Below are positions 1 through 10,330 of a DNA stretch of 64,000 nt, in pieces. The stretch's first letter is position 1, and the number at the start of each line of letters is the position of its first letter. The DNA lies in assembly GCA_963989245.1 (NCBI GenBank), contig OZ022342.1:47470410-47534409 (forward strand). The letters run 5' to 3'. Source of the stretch: Nansenia antarctica (Eukaryota; Chordata; Actinopteri; Argentiniformes; Microstomatidae). Position numbers and translations under genes: made by a program. The notes beneath the pieces are model-generated. The model did no database searches. It was not told the origin of the DNA and was given only the letters and a program-made list of their open reading frames with translations.

Positions 1-1109
1 CGCATTTGCGACTAAAAATACATCTGTGCGACTAGAGAAATAAATTCACGAGCACACGTGCGAGTACAGAATTTATTTAATTTATTATTATATATATTTT
101 TTTTTATTCTAAAAATAAATCTGCGCGAACCGTGTGGCCACATTTTAAGCCGTCAGCCAGCCCGCTACGACCACGGGAAGTCATGTTAAAAGTGAAGTTA
201 CTTCTGTTAAACTGGCGCTAAGCTAACATCGCTAATCGCTAACTCCCTTTTGGGCCTTAAAGAGACAAGCGCCCTTTTCTCATCTCAAGCTTCATTAGCT
301 TCATTAGCTCACCACATCTACAGATTTGGTCCCACACACTCCAGATTTGAACCCAAGGTTACAACCAGGGTTAACTACCCAGGGTAGAAAGTAGAAAGCT
401 CTCAGACCTTCAGAACCCATTGAAAGTAGTGGAGGTACTCCAGAAGTCCAAATGCATCTCTAATCCTAGGAAACCCTAGGAAGCAAGTTGCCTAATGGCA
501 TGAAAATGCAACATGTTGTACTTGAGTGTGGCAGAGAGGTGGGACCCCCGGGGATGGTGGTGTGCTAACAGCTAGCCGCCGCAGAGGCACCGTGCTGGGC
601 TGGCCACCTCCACATGTCACCACCCCGGGCAGCATGGGGCTGGGGACTGGTCATCTGGATGTGGGGTAGTTTAATACCCCTAGATGTGGAGTTGTCTGGC
701 CACCGTGTGTGACTGATGTAGCCTGACCCAGCAGCAGGGAGGTGGGCAGCATGGAGACAGACCTCTGCATGGCCTGGCTGGGCTGCTAGCTGACAGACCT
801 AGCCCTAAAGCCTGGCTGGGCTGCTAGCTGCTAGCTGACAGGCATGACATGGATGAATGAATGAACATGCTGCTAACCAGGAGAACTTGACACAGCTAGT
901 TACCATAATACAATGCCATCAACTCTGCGTCTAGTAGGGCTGTAGGCATGGGCCAATGTGTGATTTGGGTGCAAAAATTGCAAAATCACTAATAAAAATG
1001 TGTTATAATTACATTTTTCACTGTGCTCCTACATTTCTTTGTGTGCCCCTAACATTTTTCATTTAGGAGCACATGTGCTCCTAGTGAAAAAGGTTAGCGT
1101 AGAGCCCTG
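1..1109. mobile_element. hAT-like non-autonomous element, right end
   Basis: The right terminus reads, on the minus strand, cagggctctacgctaacc, the kind of end seen on a well-known group of fish hAT elements. Next to it are short inverted stretches around gagcacatgtgctc, and near the left edge the motif gcgactaaaaata recurs. The left end lies outside the window, so no TSD can be checked. No transposase reading frame is visible. A GC-rich stretch at about 540-850 carries a duplicated block around cctggctgggctgctagc. Confidence 0.55.
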
Positions 1110-1110
1110 C

Positions 1111-1262
1111 CACCCTATATTCATATCAGATCTCCCTCCCTATATTCATATCAGATCTCCTCCCACCCTATATTCATATCAGACCTCCTCCCTCCCTGTA
1201 TTCACATCAGATCTCCTCCCACCCTATATTCATATCAGATGTCCTCCCACCCTATATTCCCT
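1111..1262. repeat. minisatellite, unit about 28-30 bp
   Basis: About five imperfect copies of a unit containing ctatattcatatcagatc followed by a short C-rich spacer. It sits between the hAT end and the L2 fragment. Confidence 0.85.
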
Positions 1263-1592
1263 AAGGCCCCTAAGGTCAGCTGCTGCATGCTCCTGGAACA
1301 AACTCCCTGAAGAAATCAAACAGGCGCAAACCCTAAACATATTTAAATCTAAGCTAAAAACCTTCATGGTTTGCAGCAGTTATGATTAAACACTTCTATC
1401 AATGTCTTTTATCCATTAACTATTGTCTTATTAAATTGTTTTATCAATTTACCTCTTATATTTGCTTTTATTCACTCGTTTTTATTTTCTTGCTATGCTC
1501 CTCTTGCTGTATTTTTAAATAATGGATGTAAAGCACTTTTATTTTGCCCCTGTTGTATGAAATGTGCCATACAAATAAACTTGCCTTGCCAC
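1262..1592 (+). mobile_element. L2-type LINE, 5'-truncated 3' end
   Basis: The plus strand encodes the last roughly 40 residues of an L2-like reverse transcriptase ORF (WNKLPEEIKQ, then FKSKLKTFM), ending at the stop 1387-1389. A 3' UTR follows with the usual fish L2 ending (tgtaaagcactttt, then tgccatacaaataaacttgc). Only the 3' end is present, as expected for 5'-truncated insertions. Confidence 0.8.
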
Positions 1593-1651
1593 TGGCAGCA
1601 TTGATTTTACAGCAGTGCAATGACCCTCACCACTATACAACAAAGACTTAC

Positions 1652-1991
1652 CATCCGTGTCTTCAATCTCCACTTTTACTTCGACCTCTTGTTTCACCAT
1701 CACTCCCTCCTCCCTCATTTCTTCTCCTCCATCTTCTTCTTTCACCATCACTCTCTTCTCCTCCACTTCTTCTTTCACCATCACACCATTCTGCATTACA
1801 GCTGCACCTCCATCCTCTTCTTTCACCATCACTCTCTTCTCCTCCACTTCTTCTTTCACCATCACACCATTCTCCTCTACATCTTCTTCCTCCAGCTTCA
1901 CTGCCACCATCTCTGGACCCCACTGTGAGCTTTCCAGGGCTGGAGGACCACAGCCAGATCCGGGGGACTCTGTGGACTCTGGTTCATACAT
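1652..1991 (-). CDS. acidic, internally repeated N-terminal exon, possibly of a zinc-finger protein
   Basis: An open frame starts at ATG 1991-1989 on the minus strand and runs to a good donor (gtaagt on the minus strand) with last exon base 1652, giving about 113 residues. The protein starts MYEPESTESPGSG and then has Val-Lys-Glu-Glu blocks; the segment GVMVKEEVEEKRVMVKEEDG occurs twice. N-terminal exons of teleost C2H2 zinc-finger genes often carry acidic VKxEEE-type segments, which is the only basis for the tentative family call. No zinc fingers are visible: following exons would lie at lower coordinates, where the window holds an L2 fragment and a hAT and then ends. It could equally be a decayed exon or a low-complexity frame. 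Confidence 0.35.
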
Positions 1992-1992
1992 G

Positions 1993-2550
1993 GTTACATG
2001 AGCTGAAGAGGACCTGCAGCTAGAAACAATGGAGGCACAAACAGTGCAGTCAATTATAAATGACAGCCAACCAGTTCACTGAAAGCCCATCTAGACTGAC
2101 AGGACATGTCCTGCAAATGCAATAATCTATGGATTATTGATTGCATTTCTTTGTAATTAAAGGGTCTGGAAAGTAGACATTAAACGGTTCCAATTGTATT
2201 TCGTGTCCAATACTTTACACAAGAAAAAATGACAATAATCTTCTAGTTAGGCTCAACTTCCTGGTCAGACAGAGGGCTGTATGGGCGTGGACTTTGCACG
2301 CTTGACTGGCAGCTCCCTTTCAAGCAAGCTTGCAGCGTTATCCGTTATCCGTTATACATGACATTCATCTATTAGATGTGCTTATAGTTCTGCCCTTTAA
2401 TTACCAACTGTTTAGCTGCTGCTGAAATGTACTGAGCTAATACAACGACTTGGCTAAGATTATAGTTATGCACCTGGCAGTATAATTCATCATATCAATT
2501 CAATGACCACCATTAGCATACTGTACACCTGGCACCCTATGGTGAATTAT
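1993..2550. other. no gene seen
   Basis: AT-rich unique-looking sequence upstream of the acidic exon. It could include that gene's promoter, but I see no motif that would support a specific site. Confidence 0.5.
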
Positions 2551-2555
2551 TGAAC

Positions 2556-2862
2556 CAGGGTTAGACAGTAACGCTTGCCCGCTTGCCCGGAGCAAGTAAA
2601 AGATTCACCGGATTTGTTTGCGCGAGCCCGACAACGCTGCTGGATCCTGGATATTTTTACCTGTGTGCAGGAAGAACAACAGACGGCGCAGGCGCCAGAC
2701 CAGACTAGATGATCGTGGAGTGAAGATATTATTATTATGCAGTCTGTTATTCTTCTTGCACACAGTTAAAAGTATCCAGGATCCAGCAGCGTCATCGGGC
2801 TCGCGCAAACAAACCCGGCAAATGTTTTACTTGCTCGGGACAAGCGTTACTGTCGAACCCTG
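2556..2862. mobile_element. MITE-like element with roughly 115-bp inverted repeats and a 5-bp TSD
   Basis: The two halves are long inverted repeats starting cagggttagacagtaacg on the left and, on the minus strand, cagggttcgacagtaacg on the right. The similarity runs past ctggatcctggata into the centre, so near-mirror reading frames appear on the two strands. The flanks are identical five-base duplications, TGAAC (2551-2555 and 2863-2867). The CAGGG terminus resembles hAT ends, but five bases is shorter than the 8-bp TSDs of the other hATs here. No coding capacity. Confidence 0.8.
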
Positions 2863-2867
2863 TGAAC

Positions 2868-3477
2868 ACAATAGGCTACTTGTGGACAGGATTCACAGCA
2901 TGTGTATGACTTACTGATCAGTTGTACCACAATGTTGTCCTCCTTTTCTAATTCGCTGCCGTATTTTCACAATATCCTCCATGTTTAGTTTCTTCCCACA
3001 CTGGACATAGCACTGGCGCATGTCGTCATGACCAGAACAAGCAGAAGCATCCATCATTGCCCAGATGGAGAGTTCACAGTGCAGGGAAACCTACGAATAA
3101 AGATGATCCAAATATTAAAACAAGAGTGAAGAAATTTAATCAAAACATTTATTTTTTTATTTTTTACCAGAAGTGGAAAACAGTAGCCAAGCTATATGTA
3201 GGTCCATACATATACAGTATATATATATATGCATTTTGGACACTGACAGAATTGTTGTTATTTTAGCTGTTTACCAAAACATATTCAAGTTGCAGTTATA
3301 GAATGAATATGGCCTTAAAGTGCAGACTAAATACCCTCTTTAATTTGAGGGTATTCCTATCCAGATTGGAGGAAGGGTCTAGGAATTACAGCTCTTTAAT
3401 ATGTGGACCCCTTTTTTCAAGGGAAAACCAAAAGTTTAGCTTTTTCTGTGTTGACAACACAGCAACTAGGCTGATCA
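2868..3477. other. no gene seen
   Basis: AT-rich sequence with a short (TA)n run near 3217-3232. Several short frames exist but none shows a recognisable domain or splice context. Confidence 0.5.
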
Positions 3478-3545
3478 AGTAAGTAAGTAAGTAAAGCTTT
3501 ATTTACATAGCGCCTTTCGAACATGAAATGCAATCTTTTACTGAA
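3478..3545 (-). repeat. LINE/SINE 3' tail
   Basis: A (AAGT)n tract followed by aagctttatttacatagcgc is the reverse of the common fish LINE/SINE ending (gcgctatgtaaataaagctt). Only the tail is recognisable. Confidence 0.55.
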
Positions 3546-3865
3546 CAAAAAGTGCCATGGATAAGTGGTGGAAACTGTTTGTGCTTGTTTATAAAGGGCT
3601 GGTAACATTTGCTGTCTGAAATGCGGACGAGAGAGAACTAGTAGGCCTACGTCATGTCATGAGTAATTCACTACGGTAATGTTATAGAGTTGGCTGGTTA
3701 ACTAGCCAAACAAAGCCACATCTAACATGATTGTATTTGATTGTAATGAATAAGTATGTAATAATGATCTTGTATCACTAACGCAGCTCCACCTATGAGC
3801 GGCTGCAGCTCTGTATTGACCATTGTATCTAGCAGCTCTCTGCTTCATTCATCAATCACTCCAAC

Positions 3866-4101
3866 TCCTACCGTCAGGTCGGCGCCTCTGTTGTTGTTCA
3901 AGCTAGTGTCGCTTTCCCAGTCTTTGTGTAATAAGTGAACATGTTGGAATGTTTGCCCTCTAGCACAGTTATAAACTTAATAAATGACTCGTGTTGTCTT
4001 CAGTCTCAGCACTGTGTGTGTTTATTGACCCGCCATTTTAGTTTCACGTCCCGTTTCAAATCCCGTTTCCTGGTCTCGCGGGAATAGCTGACGTCTATCC
4101 T
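3866..4101. repeat. dispersed repeat, copy 1 (continues 4566-4620)
   Basis: This roughly 235-bp block recurs with high identity at 15326-15561, both starting cctaccgtcaggtcggcgcc and ending gaatagctgacgtctatcct. Copy 1 is split by an L2 insertion and resumes at 4566 (gcggtgaggtataatatta), matching 15566-15620 of copy 2. Identity and class of the element are unknown. The part from 3979 also has an inverted partner at 4680-4728. Confidence 0.8.
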
Positions 4102-4108
4102 ATGGCAA

Positions 4109-4558
4109 TGAATGGATGAATGAATGGTCTTTATTGTCATTAATACAGTACAGGTACCATACAACGAAATTTAGTAGGGGGGGCTCCCCTGGTGCTTGGA
4201 AAAAGACTAAAGACAAGAGGGCCAAGGGTAAAATAAAAAAGGGAAAAGAGCTGGTTTACATAAATAAAGGCTATGTACACTATCTACTATACTATACTAC
4301 TATACTATACAATAAAACACTGTGCTGTACTCTATGCTATGCTATAAATATCCTAACTTTTCCTATATCTGAACCTTATGTACACAAGGGTTGTCATATT
4401 GCACATAGTATTGTTGCACAGTGTCGCAGTTTGCAGGTTTGAAATGTTCACAGTTGTATTTCAATATTGCACTTATGTTTACAATCTAGTAGCTGCCATC
4501 AAGTTTTCTAGATTGTCCAGGGCCTAGAACCTAGGTCTTTGCTGTGTTCAGGGCCTGA
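4109..4558 (-). mobile_element. L2-type LINE 3' end with 7-bp TSD
   Basis: The minus strand matches the 3' UTR found in other L2 copies here (15905-16385, 12453-12720, 26455-26883) and ends in an ATTC-type tail, seen as gaatgaatg on the plus strand. ATGGCAA occurs at 4102-4108 and 4559-4565 and is read as the TSD. The uninterrupted copy of the host repeat at 15326-15620 supports the insertion site. Confidence 0.8.
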
Positions 4559-4679
4559 ATGGCAAGCGGTGAGGTATAATATTATGATTTATAGTATATC
4601 AGATGCGTCAGATGTTACAACTCCTTTTTCCCCAAAAAGTGCTGCCGTACACAATAATAATTAGTCTAAGAGGTGGATC

Positions 4680-4724
4680 AATAAACCCACACAGTGCTGA
4701 GACTGAAGACAACACAAGCCATTT

Positions 4725-4762
<38 letters not shown>

Positions 4763-4790
4763 TGTGTGTGTGTGTGTGCGTGCATGCGTG
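4680..4790. repeat. inverted arm of the dispersed repeat plus (TG)n microsatellite
   Basis: 4680-4728 is an imperfect reverse complement of 3979-4027 (shared core cagtgctgagactgaagaca). A (TG)n run of about 60 bases follows. The inverted pair flanks the L2 insertion. Confidence 0.75.
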
Positions 4791-5031
4791 TATAAGCATA
4801 TGTTGAGTGTGTATTGTGTGTGTGAATGTGTGCATTGTTGTTATTATCATTAATAATGTGTCTCTCCTTTGTTGCCTGTTAGTTCGTTTATATGTGTCTT
4901 CAGTGGTGTAGTCTAGTTTTTTCTAGTGGGTATACTGTGATTTTGCCCTCCCAGTCAGAGCGACACCTGTCCCGTAGCGACACCCGATAAGCACCACCAC
5001 ACTCACTTATGCATACAGTATGCATCTACAC

Positions 5032-6402
5032 TAGGGGTGGGCATCAATGATCGACGATCGATAATTGATCGATAAGGATCTTGGTCGATCACAAAATATT
5101 TTGATCGATAATCATTAATACATTTTTTTAATTTTTTTTATAATAATGGAAGTTAGTTAGGCTGGCCTAACTGTCACCAGATTGCGTTCGTCTCTCACCC
5201 CTGAACATGTTAACATGATGGTCTTTCTGAACAATAACCAGTAGGCCTGCCGCCTACAGTCTCTCGCTGGAGTTTACATTTAAGTTAAGCTGGACGCTCT
5301 TAAGGACACTAACGTTTTCAGTCATCCTCCTATTTGTGAGTAACTGTTTTTTTACTGCTCCTATGGTGAGTTACTTATTTTCTATATGTTTATTTATAAC
5401 GTAAAATGTGTTTTTAAGTTAAACAATTTAGGCTACTCACTGCCTTGTTTAAGAGGATTGTTATCTGACTGTAGTGTCTAGTTTGAATGTGAATAGGGTT
5501 GGGTACCGAAAATCGGTACCGGTAGGCACCGGTTACTTTACATTCGGTATGTACCCGTACCGAATCGCAAAGGAGATTTCGGTGCCTCATTTCGGTACTT
5601 TTCTATCTCGCGACGTCACATCACCTGTTAAATTTCCACTCAGTGAAAGCAGCGAGTACGGAAGGATAACGAGAAGGTTGCTAATAGCAACTTCCGCTAG
5701 CGGGTTGGCGTAACGCGACGCTCGACTTATGGGTGCGTTCCGTAAACTCGTTCTGGAATTCTGATCACCACTCGTGGAATGCTTTCTGTCCAATCAAATG
5801 ACTTGCTCCCCTTATGACGTCGGGCCCAGTGTGCGCTGCGACGCTCTCAGAGCGAGTTTACAAACGCAAGCCTTTGATTGGACCGTGCACTCCAGGATTC
5901 GACGCTTCTGTTGATGACGTTGTGCGGATGTGTGGCTGTGTCTCTGCGAGGAGGACAACATGATCGGGGATCTCTTGATATTCGGATACTGTCCTTATCC
6001 TACTACTGTGTCTGAAAAATCAATCGTCATGTATCATGGACCAGAGAGGGGGAGGGGAGTAGTAGCTGAGCGGCAACAGAGTTTGGATTTTGACCAGGTG
6101 GAGGGCTCCAGTTTATCAGAGTTATATTTCCTCTTGGTTCTGGGGGCTATGCAGGCCTCTTCACTAGATCCCTTTTCTAAGAATATTCTGATGTCCTTGA
6201 GGGGCTGCCGAACAAGTGTGTACTCGTATTCGACATCAGTACCAACGATAGGCACCCCCAGCTTAATGGAGTCCCCAAGGCTCAGGAGTTTTATTTTCAT
6301 TTATTTTAATTTAAGTGTATATTTAACTAATATATATTGTGCCTCAGCAATAAAAAAGTGAAAAGCTGTTTAATGTTGTCGACCGTGTTATTATTATATA
6401 CA

Positions 6403-6451
<49 letters not shown>

Positions 6452-6752
6452 ATTTAAAAAAATCAAAAGTACCGAATTAAGTACCGTTTTGGTACCGGTA
6501 CCATTTTTAAAGTATCGGTTAGGTACCGGTACCGGATAAAACCCAAACGGTACCCAACCCTAAATGTGAATGAATGAATGTGTGCAATAGCAACACAAAT
6601 AAAGTTTTTTTCCCCAAGGAAAACATGCTTGTTATTTCTGCCCTATTTTATTTTATTTTTTTTATGAAAAAAAAGCTTATCAATTAATCGATAATTGATC
6701 GTTAATTCTTGCGATTATCGAAAAAGAATTTTTGATTGTTTGCCCAGCCCTA
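5032..6752. mobile_element. hAT non-autonomous element with ATCGAT-rich ends (outer)
   Basis: Ends are taggggtgggcatc on the left and, on the minus strand, tagggctgggcaaac on the right. A perfect 8-bp TSD, ATCTACAC, flanks it at 5024-5031 and 6753-6760. Subterminal DNA is packed with the self-complementary hexamer ATCGAT and relatives on both sides. A second hAT element (5494-6562) has inserted into it, so its own length is about 640 bp. No transposase remains. Confidence 0.9.
5494..6562. mobile_element. hAT-like element with GGTACC-rich ends, nested in the previous one
   Basis: Ends are tagggttgggtaccg and, on the minus strand, tagggttgggtaccgtt. The perfect 8-bp TSD AATGTGAA lies at 5486-5493 and 6563-6570. 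Subterminal regions repeat the palindrome GGTACC. Short frames in the centre (for example 88 codons on the minus strand, 6300-6034) have no domain I recognise. A (TA)n tract lies at 6403-6448. A right-end fragment of the same family recurs at 28073-28151. Confidence 0.9.
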
Positions 6753-6909
6753 ATCTACACCAGTGTTTGCTGCCTTGGGGGGGGTGGCATAGACTGTACT
6801 TGTACATCAAGCTGCCTCACACTACAGAAACAGGAGATAGGCTCCTGCCCCCTAAGGGCCGTTAGGCTCGAGAACCATCGGTTCTCAAGGCTACTTATGT
6901 GGTCTTGAC

Positions 6910-7490
6910 TAGGGCTGGGACGACGCGTCGACATAATCGACTACGTCAATACGTCGACTTGCGTAATGTGCGCCGCAAATAAAATTAAAATAAAAAATGT
7001 CTAACTGCAATTACGGCACTGCGCCGACGTGGTGGCGGGGGCGCTGTTTCGCAAATAAGTTAGCTTTCGTTTTTGCTAGCGAAATAGCTGATAGTATGTT
7101 GACTGCTCAAGGAGAATACATATTTGAAGGTACAGAATGCCTGAGAGCCTTATATTGCATTATATTACATTATATTTTGAATGGTCATCTGGTGCCTGAA
7201 TATTGTGTTTTCCTTTACATAAATAATGACATTTCCACCATAAATTGATGCAGAAAGGGCACAAATTGGTGAGTATCAATTCACCAGAATGCAAGAAATT
7301 AAGTGTTTGATGTTTAAGGACCCCCAGACAGCCCTGCTTCATGGGTCCCCCCCGATGTCAAACACCACTGGTACCACCTCCGCCTCATTTTGAGCCAGGA
7401 AAAACCCTGATGGCCATGTTGGCATTCAAGTTGGCTAAACATAGCAGTGCATCTGCCCTGTGTCTGGGGCTGTTTGACAGAGGCAGTTAC

Positions 7491-7528
<38 letters not shown>

Positions 7529-7529
7529 C

Positions 7530-7567
<38 letters not shown>

Positions 7568-7907
7568 GTCGCCGAATTAAAGGTGTCTGTGTTTAATTGC
7601 GGGCCCACAGACATCCCCCATACATCAGCTGATCATTTAAAGGGGCGGCCGTCTGAGTAATGTGCATGTCACACGCTGCTTTGTTTTATAAGAGCAGCAG
7701 CTATTACCCAGAGTGCTTTATAAAGACACTGTTAAACAGAGAGAGACAATACAGCCATTATTTTGGGGAAAATTAAGTGATACATTAACCGAACAGGAAA
7801 AAAAAATCGTTAGACTAATCGTTAAATTAGTCGTTAGAGTAATCGACTAATCGAAAAAATAATCGCTAGATTAATCGTTAGAAAAATAGTTGTTTGGGAC
7901 AGCCCTA
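6910..7907. mobile_element. hAT non-autonomous element with GTCGAC/TAATCG ends
   Basis: Ends are tagggctgggacgacg and, on the minus strand, tagggctgtcccaaac. The perfect 8-bp TSD GTCTTGAC lies at 6902-6909 and 7908-7915. The right subterminal region repeats variants of TAATCGTTAGA, and the left carries several GTCGAC-like sites. Internally it holds a (TAG)n microsatellite at 7491-7566. No intact transposase frame. Confidence 0.9.
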
Positions 7908-7926
7908 GTCTTGACTACATGTCCAC

Positions 7927-8993
7927 TAGGGCTGTCTTAAATACTTCGAAGCTTCGTTCGATGGGCACGGGAATCGAACGGGGGAAAAAAAAAAAAAAAA
8001 AAAAAAAAAAGCCTAAAATTTCCAAAATCTTGCGCCTCCATTCCAATGAAACGAAAGTAAGCAGCGCCTCATTAACTCCACCTCTCGTGGAGATTCTCTG
8101 TGTTGAAAACAACAAGGACGTGTGCAACAGACATGTCGAAGAAGTCATCAGGCGTGTGGTTACACTGTAAAATATGCAAAGACAACACCCAAAAAGCCGA
8201 GTGCCAGATATGCCAGAAGAAATTGGCATATCACAACTCTACAACGAGTTTGTCAAATCACCTAAAAAACGTAAGTATCGCTGTACACGATGCCACACAA
8301 CACATTAATAAGGCTATGCTTATGCTATGGCTAGTTGTGTTACCAAGTTGGCTAATTTAATTGTAATCATCTGCTTTTGTAGGTGCATTGTCAGAGACAT
8401 TGTCTTTGTTATTTAAGACGAGGTCGGACTCGGCCGTGTAGTAGCCTAATTGTGTGTGTAATTGTATTAAGCCTCAAATGAAGGCATAGGCCTACAATTA
8501 AATTTATTTGTTTTTGTTAAGGAAAGCGACGCAATGCCGTTTGTTATTTAAGATGATGTCGGACTTGTCGGAGTCGGCACTGACAGATTTGTGTTCATTG
8601 TGCTGCTTTTATAAAGTGTCCCGACCCGTATAAAATATGTCTTAATAAAACGTGCTTAATTAAGTCGAATTCTGCCTTTGTCTCTATTAACTACATATAC
8701 ATATTTATATAATTGTTTGCTTGATAGACGAAGGTTGCAACATAATTATGTAATGTAATGTCGTTGGCTGTGAGAGCAGCCGCCCACTGCGCCCAGGCAG
8801 CGCAGCTCCAATTAATCCAATCCACTTTATTTATAGAGCACATTTAAAAACAACAAAGTTGACCAAAGTGCTGTACAAGTCCCACAACGTAAGATAAAAA
8901 ATATTTATTTATTTTTGGTCGAAGCTTCGAATTAAAATCGAATCTCGGCCCCGAAGCTTCGATTATTAAAAAAAGCTTCGAAGGTCAGCCCTA
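7927..8993 (+). mobile_element. hAT element with GAAGCTTC ends, carrying a BED-finger exon
   Basis: Ends are tagggctgtcttaaat and, on the minus strand, tagggctgaccttcga. The perfect 8-bp TSD ATGTCCAC lies at 7919-7926 and 8994-9001, only three bases from the TSD of the neighbouring element. Palindromes TTCGAA and GAAGCTTC fill both ends. A (A)n run follows the left end, and an LTR- or LINE-like tail (cactttatttatagagcaca) lies near 8825. Only the first coding exon of a transposase survives. Confidence 0.9.
8133..8270 (+). CDS. hAT transposase, BED zinc-finger exon (remnant)
   Basis: The frame starts MSKKSSGVWLHCKICKD and continues to AYHNSTTSLSNHLKN, ending at a strong donor gtaagt (8271). 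The Cys-x2-Cys pair (AECQICQK) and the SNHLKN histidine segment match the BED-type zinc finger found at the N-terminus of many hAT transposases, where it binds the transposon ends. Family knowledge predicts a second, catalytic exon; none is found before the element's right end at 8993, so the element is an internal-deletion derivative that cannot move by itself. About 46 residues remain. Confidence 0.6.
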
Positions 8994-9001
8994 ATGTCCA
9001 C

Positions 9002-9334
9002 TTTCTCACCTGGTTCTTGCTCTCTCTCTGGTGTGCCGACACCATCCTGCTCTCTCATTCTCTCCCTCTCTATCCTCCTCTCTCCCTCTTTTGCTGTCAA
9101 CCAAAAGGCAAATATAACAACCAGAGTATTTATAATTTAATAAGAGGTATACATTGAATTCATATCAAATCATAACATCATTCTAATTGAATATTGGGTT
9201 GCTGTGGGCAATGCAGTCAGATACTGTCTTTACTCTCTCACCTGTAAGAAAATCGTATGTCCAACTACAAAAAACTGACATTTCCAATGAGTGAGGGTTT
9301 GTTCCAATGCTTCAATCCACTGTCCATGTACTGT
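9002..9334. other. no gene seen; CT-rich tract
   Basis: A pyrimidine-rich stretch (about 9020-9100) is followed by AT-rich sequence up to the next hAT element. Confidence 0.5.
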
Positions 9335-9342
9335 AAATATAC

Positions 9343-9911
9343 TAGGGCTGGGTATCGCCACTGATTTCCCAAAACGATTCGATTCCGATTCACAGCTCCC
9401 GATTCGATTCACGATTCGATTCGATCTAGTTACAATATACATTTTTTGCTTGAATATGAAAGAGATTCTCCGAACTAATGCTATAAATGGTTCAAGGAAC
9501 CCTATAACATGTAGCATTGTTAAACATATCAATGAATTGACTCCAAAGCAGTTACATGAATGTACTTTTTATTTACATATGACTTTGCTTTTGTCCAGCT
9601 CATCTCTATCGTCACATTTTTTAAATCCAAAATGCACCCAGACATCTGACTTTAAGCCTGGTGGTGACTTGAGTGTCCCTGCCATCGCCATGTTTTTAGA
9701 TTTTAGTGTTGAGACCTCACGTTGCGTGAGATATGATAAATTATTGTAGCGCGAGATCTGGCCACGAGATCTCGTTGCGGGTTGAAGCTGCAAGCAAAAA
9801 AAAAAAGCACAAAAAAAAGAAAGATCGATCTCGGGATTTATGAATCGATAATCGCGCATTTAATGAAGATCGATTCAGAATCGGGAAATCGATTTTTTGA
9901 ACCCAGCCCTA
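9343..9911. mobile_element. hAT non-autonomous element with CGATTCGATT ends
   Basis: Ends are tagggctgggtatcgcc and, on the minus strand, tagggctgggttcaaaa. The perfect 8-bp TSD AAATATAC lies at 9335-9342 and 9912-9919. The left subterminal region repeats GATTCGATT many times and the right repeats ATCGATT variants. The centre is AT-rich with no recognised protein. Confidence 0.9.
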
Positions 9912-9966
9912 AAATATACCATTATGGTATTACCATTTTTTTATATTTTATTGCTTATTTAGATTT

Positions 9967-10275
9967 ACAGAATTGGAATGCTCTGCCCTTGGATCTTTGA
10001 TCAGCTGGCTCGGTCGAGGTTTTTAAAAAAACGCTAAAGACTGTCTTGTATAGACAGGCTTCTGGATAGCCCCTAGGGCCTGTCTGTCTGTGTCCTGTTG
10101 ATGTTGTTGTACACTTGTTTGTTACTTGTTCTTATTTTCACTTGTTTGCCTGTTTTAACCTGCTATGACTTTCGCACTTTTATTATGCTTTATTGTGTTT
10201 CTTCTTTGTTATGTAAAACACTTTGTGAACCTTGGTCTGGGAAAGGTGCTGTATAAATACATTTTACTTACTTAC
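9967..10275 (+). mobile_element. L2-type LINE 3' end
   Basis: It encodes the WNALPLDL and VFKKTLKTVLYRQAS end of an L2-like ORF, with one stop near the start, then a 3' UTR ending in ggtgctgtataaata and a (TTAC)n tail. Confidence 0.75.
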
Positions 10276-10330
10276 TTACACCAACTATAACCTCACCCTG
10301 CACCAGATCGGACATCAGCTCCAGTCTATT

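Noticed and set aside
5930..6361. 143-codon plus-strand frame
   Set aside because: Internal to the nested hAT-like element, opposed by an antisense frame; no transposase motif found in it.
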